NCBI GenBank assembly: GCA_021234155.1
Contig: JAJEKV010000034.1
Coordinates: forward strand, 6,432,028 to 6,496,027
Length of the DNA stretch: 64,000 nucleotides
Direction of reading: 5' to 3'
DNA from: Isoetes taiwanensis
Taxonomy: Eukaryota > Streptophyta > Lycopodiopsida > Isoetales > Isoetaceae
Shown here: piece after piece, positions 33,706-42,758 of the stretch
Position numbering within the stretch: the stretch's first letter is position 1
Layout: each line of letters starts with the position of its first letter
Made by a program: the position numbers and the translations under genes
Notes under the pieces: model-generated
What the model was told of the DNA's origin: nothing
The model's input: the letters and a program-made list of their open reading frames with translations, nothing else
Database searches by the model: none

Positions 33706-33840
33706 TCGCACCGTGGCCACGGTGCGAAATTGCCTGCCCTTACACAGTAAATTACAGGAATTTCGCACCGTGGCCACGGTGCGAAAATACCTGCCCTCAC
33801 AAAGTAATTTATACCCATTTCGCACCGTGGCAACGGTGCA
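33706..33840. repeat. Palindrome cluster D (3 copies)
   Basis: Copies at 33706-33728, 33761-33787 and 33818-33840, with centres exactly 57 bp apart. The two spacers resemble each other (both contain CCTGCCCT and CA.AGTAA), which shows that the array grew by tandem duplication of the 57-bp unit. It lies between convergent gene ends, C2 (+, ends 33566) and the histone-like gene (-, ends 33932). Confidence 0.92.
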
Positions 33841-33931
33841 TTATAAGTATACATAGAGAATAGATACAATGAAAATACTTAGCAAGCAAACAAAATATAC
33901 AACAAAGATCGTTTCATTAATATAAAACACT

Positions 33932-34401
33932 TTACATGCCTCGGAAGTAATTTGTCAAGGCAACATCCTGCCTCATTATTGTCACTCTCTTGGAATGCAC
34001 AACACATTTCACACAGTCTTCGAAGAACCTGACCATGTGATTCTCAGCGGCCTCGTGCAGAGCATCAAGGGCATCTGCAGTGAATCGAGTCACCTCTTCT
34101 GGCATTGGAAAACGGTAACCAGCTTTCCGGTACCTTGCACCATCCCTCTTCATCTTAGTGTATCTCTCCTGAACCACCTCCTTACATATTCTAGCCATTG
34201 TGAGCTTCGGAAGCACCCACTCCACGTGGTTCTGGAAGTGCCGGATTTCCCGAATCCATCTTAACTTTTGCTTAAACGGTTGGCCCTTTTTATTCAGCTT
34301 AGGAGGGCCTTTACAGAGAACCTGTTTCTTCTGCAGCTGCGTAGGCTTAGTCTTCCTCTTACGTCTACTGGATTCCCCGACCTCTAAAGTCTGGTACTAC
34401 G
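33932..34401 (-). CDS. Histone H3-like protein (divergent)
   Basis: A - strand frame open from about 34401 to the stop at 33932. The C-terminal half shows the histone-fold signature of H3: REIRHFQ (the REIRRYQ block), LPKLTMARICKEV (alpha-1), TADALDALHEAAE with FFED (long alpha-2) and SKRVTIMRQDVAL then RG (H3: [20 protein letters not shown]). The loop between alpha-1 and alpha-2 is about 18 residues longer than in canonical H3. The tail is basic (SSRRKRKTKP) but lacks the ARTKQTARKS start. Upstream, 34365-34853 and further segments in other frames look like an N-terminal extension, so the gene may have been a longer fusion that is now frame-broken. Candidates are a viral or element-borne histone, or a divergent CENH3-like plant copy. 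Confidence 0.75.
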
Positions 34402-35250
34402 GTTTCAGGTACAACCGTCACAGGTACTGCAGCTGCCTCTTGTAGAACGATATTTTCTTCGATTTGAGCTGTCACAGGGACCTGGATAGGGACACCCTGG
34501 TACATAACATTCAGGGGTTCAAATACATTCTGAACAGCAATAGGAACGTTTTGGACAGGCACATCCTCATTCTGAACAGCAACAGGAACATTCTGGACAT
34601 GCACATCCTGATGGTCATCCTCTTGGGGCTTAGCATTCTCATTGTCGGCTCCAAGCAAGTCCGCCCCCGGGTTTATCTCCACCAATCCAACTTTAGGCAC
34701 TCTACGAGGAAGTCCGGTGATGTAATCTATCTCATTAGCCAAGACAGAGAATGTGTTAGGAGTTGGCGCCAAAGAAGCCATCAACACGGGCCACACGACG
34801 AAGGAATGGAGTGCCTCAAGCAAGTTGTCGGCTCCCATCGGAAGGAACAGCAACTACGGTTGCGGTGCAACTACCACATCGGCGTTAACGGCGATGCAAT
34901 CATCGTGCACGCAGGAACTCCATGACGGATAGTCGCCGCACAAAGGTTCCTTCTCCAACTAAATGGCGTAAGAGAAGCGGGTAAACACGCCTTTGGCTCG
35001 GAAGGTATGTCTCTAAAAATCTCCCTGCGTCATTGGCAACATTTCGAACTACTGGCGTCCGGACACGCTTGATGGATGTTTTTTGGCTCGGAAAGGCGGT
35101 GCTCGCTCGGTTGTTAGAAGCTTAACCGACATAGTTAGTGGCGCTGCCCTCGCTATCTTCACCATGATGTGTGTGCCCAGACGACGCCTTCTCTTCTGTT
35201 CTTTGGTTGTTGGGATTGTTAGATCCGGCATTACCGCTATTCTGCGCCAT
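34365..35250 (-). pseudogene. Upstream part of the histone-like gene, broken
   Basis: From an ATG at 35250 (MAQNSGNAGSNN) a hydrophilic, low-complexity start runs to a TAA at 35122-35124. In the same frame coding-like sequence goes on (TPVVRNVANDAGRFLETY, RRVYPLLLRHLV, VMEFLRA) to about 34910, after which a different frame is open from 34853 to 34365. That part has GADNLLEALHSFVVWPVL, VLANEIDYITGLPRR and a Val/Pro/Gln-rich linker with NVPVAVQN-type repeats. A further frame change leads into the H3-like domain. The first segment has a faint resemblance to H4 (basic, VxxLLxxLV...VMEFLRA), too weak to rely on. Confidence 0.4.
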
Positions 35251-35368
35251 TGTCTCTGAACTGTAATGCAACAAATGAGTGGACAAGATTGATAAATATG
35301 CAATGTAATGACTTAGAACAAATATCAAAAGCAGACAACATCGATAACAAAGATAATTATATAAAGAG

Positions 35369-35550
35369 TACCGTTGCTACCGTGCGAAAATGGCAAAAGA
35401 TAGCCACGGAAACCAAATGCTTTCGCACCGTGGCCACGGTGCGAATAGCAGTTAATCTATAACTAATTCCCAACTTCATTCGCACCATGGCCACGGTGCG
35501 AATACTTGTCATTCATCAATTGAATACCAACTAAGTTCGCGACCGCGCCC
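35369..35550. repeat. Palindrome cluster E (4 copies)
   Basis: Copies at 35369-35390 (damaged), 35421-35446 (perfect), 35479-35503 (one change, CATGG for CGTGG) and 35536-35550 (degenerate). Centres are 57 bp apart. The cluster lies between the 5' end of the histone-like gene and the 3' end of the next - strand gene, so it is on the downstream side of the latter. Confidence 0.9.
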
Positions 35551-35799
35551 CACATCGCCAACCTAACATATTTGAAACATTATAGTTGCACATCATGGTC
35601 TATAGTTATACATTAATATGAATTTGTTCATACAATTGATTCCCCAGTATATCTTCTACCCCGCTCGATCCTTGTGGATCGCCATCGCCTTTAACTTGTC
35701 TCTGGCTGCACTAGAGCTACACCATATTTCTTTTTTTTTCCCTGCTCAACTTTTCTCCTCAATATTCTAGCCAACGCCGCGGTCTTGTTTAGCTTTAAC

Positions 35800-37773
35800 T
35801 TTTTTTTTTCTCTAGCTTGCGAGATAATCCTTCTATAGAACCATTGGCATATTCATTTGCAATGAGTTACCACATGAACCTCGATGTTGTGTGAACCTGA
35901 AAAAAGCATTCTTGGCTTGCTTATGTGACTTCTCCATTCCCTGCGTATTCCATATTCCTAAGCTCCCCGTACTCTTTGGCAAACCACAAGCCATGGGCGG
36001 AAGTATATGAATGTAATGTGTGACATTGCATTCTCCCCATGCTTGTATAAACGACTTCGTGAATTCAATTCATCGCTACTTTGAATTCATCTAACTTTCC
36101 ACCCACCATTTTTTCTTCTACGCCATCAAAGTTACTGCAGTGCTCAAATTCTCGCCACGCTTTTAATTTTCTTTTAGTTTTGCCCTCCCACGTGAAGTAC
36201 GGTCATCTTCCGCTACCAGCAAGTCCTTATACCCCTCCCACTTTCCAGTTGGCAATGATCCATTCTTACGTAATTTAGTACAAGGCAGAAATCTTTTCGC
36301 TTTCACCCCACCCATGGATGGTTTACAAGGAACCTTGCCTCCCTTCTTAGGATCTTGCAAGATTTTATAGTCACCACCATGAAGACCAAGATCGGAAAGC
36401 ACGCTCTCAACATCTTTCATACACTTTTCTCTGGCTGATTGTGGAGACTTATTCCAAGCAAAAAGAATGCTCATGTACACCATCTTATCCACTATTCTTA
36501 GAAAGGCATGGAGAGTGCAAATATGTACTCTCTTCACAGGAATTGCAAGTACGGGGATCAAAGTTTTGTCCTCCTTCTCACGCGTTGGTTCAGCATCCTG
36601 GTCACATTCGAGAGTACTCATTCCCTTCCCCTTATCATCTACCCTAGCATACAAACAGTAAGGACATGCGTGGGTAGTCTTACCAGAACCATGTTTCATG
36701 TTATACATGCACTTGATGGTCTTTAGATCAGCGACCAAATGCCATTCAACCTCGTAATCTCCGTAGCCGGGGAACCCCAAGCTTCTCTCCACTCCATGAG
36801 CAAAGCAATAATAGTAGGAATATGTGTTCGCTGAAAGACCCACCGAAGAACACCATGATTTTCTTCGGTGCATTTGAAATATCCCTATCCACCAAATATG
36901 GTCCTCTCGATTGAACAGAGAAGACTTCCCTTCCTCATTATCGAATTTGACAATGCCCCGTTCATTAATGTCAAAGAAACCCTCTCATACTTCTCACCTT
37001 TGATCAGTTCCATCTCATCCAACTTTATAGCAATTTGGAGTTTCCCTCCACATTCTTCCACTTTCATATCATAGAAGCGAACTAACAGAAGAAGCATTTT
37101 AGAGAAGAGAAGAGAAGAGAAGAAGAGATTTGAACGTCCAACAATTATTCTTCTCATTAAGAACAAATAGATCATTTCCGGAGCCACCCTTCTTCTTACT
37201 TTTCCCAGTGATTAGTGATCCCAAGTGCACGGATGTGGTGATCTGGTACATCTCTCCCAAATGTTCGTGTACTTTTGCATTCCTCTTTGTTCTGCTTGCT
37301 CTGACATAACTGAGTCTTGGCAGTATGGTCTTCGTAATACCCTGTTGTTTGATACCATCCTGCAAACATCTAAAGAGAGCAATGTAAGCTTGTCGACTGA
37401 TACCCACATTGTCACATAATTCTTGCATGCTATCAGCACTTTGACTCTTTCCCAATTCAGTAAGCACCTGTTCAACAACAGCTTTTCTTAAATGGTTAGC
37501 TCCAGGAAGCTTCAACATATCTATAACATCATCTTTAGTTACAAGCTTTTTCAACAAACTAGCTATATTACAAGGTTTTCTCTTCTTCTTTTCAGCCATA
37601 GTAGGATCCATCAGATTTTTAATAGCGTGGATTCTTCTTCTAGAGCCCCCACCACTAGGGGCAAGTATACTTAGGGGCTTAGGTTCTTTTTTTTCCTCTC
37701 CCTCATGCCCAAAGTGGGTGTCTTTTTTTCGTCTTTTTAACTTCCTCTCCGGTTTGTCATTGTCCTCGAGCAT
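35800..37773 (-). pseudogene. Large unknown gene with CxYC motif, frame-broken
   Basis: Starts at ATG 37773 with a basic, NLS-like N-terminus (ERKLKRRKKD). The first frame is open to 37099. Coding continues in another frame at 37187-36885 (VRFYDMKVEECGGKL, KLDEMELIKGEKYERV) and returns to the first frame at 36873-36163 (DYEVEWHLVADLKTIKCMYN, then HACPYCLYARVD, then VHICTLHAFLRIVDKM). The shift falls at a CTCTT repeat near 37102-37130. Beyond the stop, decayed pieces are readable to about 35800 (NVTHYIHIL near 36010, TQGMEKSHKQAKNAFF near 35910). From memory, DLK...CPYC and THYIHIL...QGMEKS belong to a large uncharacterised family found in eukaryotic repeats. I cannot name it. Palindrome cluster E lies on its 3' side. 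Confidence 0.5.
37102..37130. repeat. (AGAGA)n short repeat at a frameshift
   Basis: Five or six AGAGA/AGAAG units on the + strand. The large - strand gene changes frame here, so slippage in this run, either biological or in sequencing, is the simplest cause of the break. Confidence 0.75.
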
Positions 37774-38019
37774 CTCTTCAATCCTTGTTTAAGTGACTCC
37801 ACCTCCATAAACAACCTTTGATTGGAAGCTTGCGGTTCTTACGTATTCTTAGACCGTTGGTTAAGAAATAGTTACTTGTTGGAGGTAATTACGGTGTGCT
37901 ACCATATTGCAATGCACTCCACACAATTGATTGTACATTGTTCTCAAATGCACATCGTAATTACTTGAAATATTATTGCAATAGCCAAGCTGCACTTTGA
38001 TTACCCTTACACAGGCAAA

Positions 38020-38510
38020 ATGAATAAGCCCCCGATGGAGAATGAAATTCGTGATGTCTTCTCGGTGATCGGATCGATGGGATACGATTCCCCACGCCCG
38101 AGATCAATATTCATTGCACCGTAAGCTCAAGAGCATTCTCATCGACTGTTCCTCCGATTATATTGATTTTTGTAGGACAAAGCGGTTCTTGGGCACCTCC
38201 ACGGGAATTGGCCTTTCGGCCAGATTCAAAAAAGAATTACTCATTGTCATTGCCCGAAATTAATAGAACAGATTACCTCGCCGCCATAGATCGAATTCGT
38301 GAGTCGCCAAGGACCGCTTTCCGAAGCTCCACAAATCCGGCTGACCAAATTGATGCAATTCTTCGCCAAAAATGGCTAAGGAAAACTAGAGAATTCCTTC
38401 CGGATTTGGGCGCAGGATTGACATCAAAACTAAATTCGAAATGCCCTCCAAAGCTTTGGCGCCCAATTGAGGCATTCTTGAGGTGTCCCGCTCGAAGCTA
38501 CTCCTTGTAG
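38020..38510 (+). CDS. Hypothetical protein, possibly two exons
   Basis: A first exon from ATG 38020 (MNKPPMENEIRDVFSVIG, then SMGYDSPRPRSIF) could end at ACC/GTAAGC (about 38121). A second open frame (to 38510) follows a TTTTTGTAG acceptor near 38175 and contains NRTDYLAAIDRIRESP and CPPKLWRPIEAFLRCP. The simplest splice does not keep the long second frame, so either a base is missing, another site is used, or one of the exons is spurious. No family was recognised. It is the last coding-like sequence before the Toc75 gene and carries no palindrome nearby. Confidence 0.35.
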
Positions 38511-39792
38511 CTTCAGTTCGGTGGGAAGGTGGGGGAGGAGGGATTTAGGCGTAATGAGTAAAACAACAAGTAATAATGACGTTTACCAGGTTCGGTTGCT
38601 CCAGGGCTGAGGTTCGGTTAAGGTTCGTGGGGGCTTTTTGCCCATACCTGCAGGTTCGGGTACCAACTAAAATCCAAATTTGGGAAGGGCTTACAAGGGC
38701 GTTAATAGACTCCACCAAACCTCTAATGAAACAAAGTGTGTGGCTAGGAGATGTGATGGGTGTGTGATGGCCTCAGAGAAAACTGGAAAAACAATCTCAA
38801 CCATTATATTCCCCGCAACCCCTGTTTACTTAGCACAAATTATCAAACTGTGGACCTTCCCAACAATTGCAGTTATCAGGCCAGCTTCTGCTCCTAGTAC
38901 AAACTGCAACCAATCATCAAACCCACGATCTAATGCTCCTTGAACTCGATGCCCAGAATGGAAGAAAATGGACCCCAACCACAATGACCCCAAATCATGG
39001 CAGGACAACTCTGGGCAAGAGCAAACCTCTGTCAATGCACTGCCCATCAAAAAATATTACCAAGCCTAATGCACTTCAAAAGCCAGAAAATACCTATGTT
39101 AAGCCCGGATTCCGCGAAGGGAAAAAAAACTTCAACTATAGGCCAGAGGAAGGACGAATCCGGCATCAGAGATGTTCCATTGTCGAGTTCAATCACCTTT
39201 GCTGTCAAGTCTTCAAACTCCATCGCTAAATCCCATCAAGCGATGCTTCTGCAGACAAAAAAAAATCACTGAAATGGTATTAAAAAATAAGTAAAACTAT
39301 TATAATCTGCTACCTGATTTTATAAGGGAAAACCTTGCCATGCAGAGCCGGAATGAAATGACATGCAGCATGCACTTAAGAGTCTTGGGCGGAGATCTAC
39401 AACTCTGATCACAAGGGTTATAGACAACAGTAAGATTAATCGATTGAAAGTCCTCTGATTCATCGCATTCTTCGGTTAGCCAGTTTCGAGGCTCAGCAAC
39501 AAAAGCCACCCCCAGTTTACATCCAATAATAGGGTTGGAGCAGTTAGTGGCATATTTCGAGTATATACTGGCATATACCTAGAATATGCCACAAACCCCA
39601 CGGAAGAGGGTTTGCCCCCTTAGGGGCAACCCAAAAAAAGGGAGAGAATGCAGCCTAATGATCAGGATTAGGCGTAAACGTGTTCAAAAACGCCTTTCTT
39701 CATGCTACAGTTCAAATCCTATCCTCTATGAACCCTAACTTCTTCGTCATCTGTTTCATGTATTTCTAGTCGGGCGTCAAGGATCATCAATA
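38511..39792. other. Upstream region of the Toc75-like gene
   Basis: No gene is firmly supported. On the - strand two open pieces, about 39301-39550 (AFVAEPRNWLTEECDESED) and about 39051-39224 (MEFEDLTAKVIELDNG), are compositionally protein-like and could be exons of a small divergent gene sharing a promoter region with the Toc75-like gene. I do not recognise them. Otherwise the stretch should hold the + strand promoter and 5' UTR. Confidence 0.35.
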
Positions 39793-42758
39793 ATGGCCTG
39801 CCCGGCTAATCAGAGGGTGCTAATATCGTCCCGATCCAATCCCATGATCGGAAGCACAAACCATGGTTCTCTAATTGCCAACCTGGGTACATTTGCTAGC
39901 CGAGAAGCTGCTAGTTTTGATTTGGGTTCTATTAATCTGTCTCGTGTGCACATAGGAAAGGGTGTCTGCAGCAAGAGTAGCAAAATTTCCACTCAGATTG
40001 GTGGTGGAAATAATGGCTCTGGAGATGGCGGCGGTGGTAATGGTAATGGTGACAGTAACGGTAACGGTGGTAATTTTGATGGTGAAGGAGGGTATTGGAG
40101 ACCTGCATTGTCTATGGCAACAGTTATGTGTGATACAAGAAAATGGGAGGAGCAGGAATTCAAATCTGTGGGTGGTAGACTACCAGAAGTTAGATCTTTT
40201 TGTTGCTTGAATGTGGGTCCTGTATTTGAAGATGGTAGATGGCAACCTTATGGGAAGTCCTATGGAGGAAATATGAATAGAGAAGGCTTTTATTGGAGGC
40301 CATGTTTGTTACCCACCAGCATGCAGGAGGATATTGCCAAGAGGCTGGCATCTGAAAGCGATGCAGCAGAGGACATGTTGGCCTGGGTGAGGCTGCGAAT
40401 AGAAGGCTGGTATCAGGATCAAGGATATTCGTTAGCAAAAGTGGTTGGCTTTACTGGATTGAGTAGTGGTCATATTTGTTGCCAGGTTGTAGAGGGTACA
40501 ATAGTGAAGATTGGTGTTTCCTTTAAAGACAAAGATGGAAGGGACACTCATGCGAAGACTAAATCAGAAGTAATTTTTCACAGGCTACCCAACGCTGTAA
40601 GTGAAGAGTTCCTGGTTTTGGTTGTTTGGAATGCACGTTGTTCTTACCTCTATGTAGATATTAATGGTAACTTCACTATAATACCACCTGTCATATCCAA
40701 TCTGAGCTCATGATTTGATTTCAATAGCTATGGTCTGGGATTAACTAATACTCTACCTTGCATGCTAAAAATGACAGTGAAACTCATATATAAGCATTGA
40801 CTACGTAGCATAATTGAAGACAGGGTTTCAACAAACATCTAAGCAGTGACAGTCGGCTGGAAATTGGCAGCCAACAGTCCTTTATTTGTCAATCTTTTGT
40901 AATTAGAGCTCATGGTACCATGTCCTCTTTGGTTTGTTTTGCATTTGGAACTGTCAATAAAGCACTGGAAGTGTGACAGCTATGGAAAATGCCCCGAAAC
41001 TTGTAATCACCGTATGGTTGCAATAAAATCAGCTTCCTTTGTGACATATCCTATCCACTTAGTGAACCAAGCTCATTTTTAAGTATAGAATTCTAACTAA
41101 ATTTTAGCTCCTGTATTTGCAGGTCAAGGAGGGTATGCCTTACAATACAGGAGCAGTTAAGGAAGCGACGTATCGCGTGTTTGACTTGGGTCTCTTTGAA
41201 AATGTACAGGTTGCTGTTGCACATAATAAGTATCTTGAGGGTGGGATAAATCTCGATTTCCTTGTCGAGGAAAGCCCTGTGGATTCCGCATATATTAAAC
41301 CAGAACTAAGTTTTTTGGCTACAGATTCTGGTAGACCTAACTTGGTATATTTTCATCCTCATGATTGCAATTATCATTCATATGCTAACTGTATCCTTAT
41401 ATTAATGATAATATTTTTAAGGAGATCTCAAGCTTAAATGACCACATTGATACAACAGATGACAATTCAACCTGGAATGACACTCTCCCTTGAGCATAGG
41501 AATATTGGCGGCAAGAACAGAACCTTGCAAGGTTATATTCTTGCAAATAACCTTTTGTGTTTCCAGGTAATTTGCTTAGGTTCTTATTTGTTTGGAGGGG
41601 CATTTATTTATCATATGGACTTCCCTTGCTAGGATGATTTAAGGTTCAAACTTGAATATACACATCCAAATATTGATGGTTTAGAAGATCCAAGGGACCG
41701 CACATTTCGAGCAAGCTGTTATAATTCAAGGAAGCTTAGTGCAGTTTTCATAGGTACAAGAAGTCAAGAACACATACCAGCTGTCTGGGTTGATCGTGCT
41801 GGTCTTAAACTAAGTATAACTGAAGTAAGTGAGTCCCGTGTCTTAACAATGTGCACGACTATCTACTGTTTGGGCTGAAACAGCTGTTTGTGCTTTTACA
41901 TAATAGAGTTTTTCTAAGCAGAGCAAGCTGATGTATGGGCTGGTAGTAGAAGAAGTTGCAACAAGAGGTGAAGCAAGCACCTTCAGATCACTTGACCCAC
42001 AGGATACATATGACGCAGGCCTAGCTACTGGTATAGACCATATACCATTTTTCCAGATGAATATCACCCGGGATAACACATCATTTATTAATGGTGCAAG
42101 AACAGGGGCCCATGACTCTTTCCAGGTGAGCTTTGGTAGATTTACCATTATGTGAACTAACATCTTTGAATACTGAGGCCCTTCTGTTGCAGGTTGATCA
42201 AGGCTTGGCATTAGGTGGCAACGCGACATTCTTTAATAGGCATCAGTTTGCTACAACAAGGTATATTCATCTTAATCGGCTGCATTCACCAAAGGTCAGT
42301 TCTGCCATTGCAATACTGCGTGCTCGTTATGGAGGAATTTTAGGAGATATTCCCTCCTGCCAAGCTTTTACTGGTGGTGGTCCATATTCATCGCGTGGTT
42401 ATAGTACAGAACTTGCAAACTGTAGGCATTTTCTTGAGGTAATCGGCAGTTTCTTGATGTTGTTTATTATCTGTATATATTCTAAAGTTTCCTGAAAAAT
42501 TAATAACTGTTCTGCACACAGCTTGTAGGAGAGTTACGGATGCCAATTCAGGATAACTACATCTATGGATTTGCGGAGTCCTTCAGTGAATTGGATGCTT
42601 TTGTTCATGAAAGGTCTATTTCTAGCCTAATGAAACATGTCAGCAAAGGCGCAATTTTAGCTGTTGGGATGAAAGTGGGCAGTTTAAGGACAGAATATGT
42701 CTTTGACTGCTACTCAAAAACAGGATCCATAAATTTACAGCTTGGGGAAAGGTTTTGA
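39793..42758 (+). CDS. TOC75: Toc75-like chloroplast outer-envelope import channel
   Basis: Seven exons, all in phase 0 with GT-AG introns: 39793-40596, 41123-41344, 41459-41566, 41633-41824, 41922-42125, 42193-42438 and 42522-42758. They give a 670-residue Omp85-type protein. A Ser-rich plastid-targeting start is followed by a glycine-rich stretch (residues 70-100), a hallmark of Toc75 presequences that directs it to the outer envelope. POTRA-like sequence follows (RIEGWYQDQGYSLAKVVGF, VKEGMPYN). The beta-barrel part carries PGMTLSLEHRNIGGKNR, KLEYTHPNIDGLEDPRDRT, WVDRAGLKLSITE, NRHQFATTR, the L6-loop GGPYSSRGY (572-580) and a C-terminal GERF. It forms the protein-conducting pore of the TOC complex. 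Known Toc75 proteins run to about 810 residues, so this copy is shorter, mainly before the barrel, and diverged (SRGY instead of VRGY). It may be a specialised or recently released paralogue rather than the main TOC75-III. Confidence 0.88.

Noticed and set aside
28349-35550. CRISPR arrays
   Set aside because: The repeat/spacer sizes look right, but there are no Cas-like genes, the locus has spliceosomal introns, spacers in cluster D are related to each other, and the clusters follow gene 3' ends.
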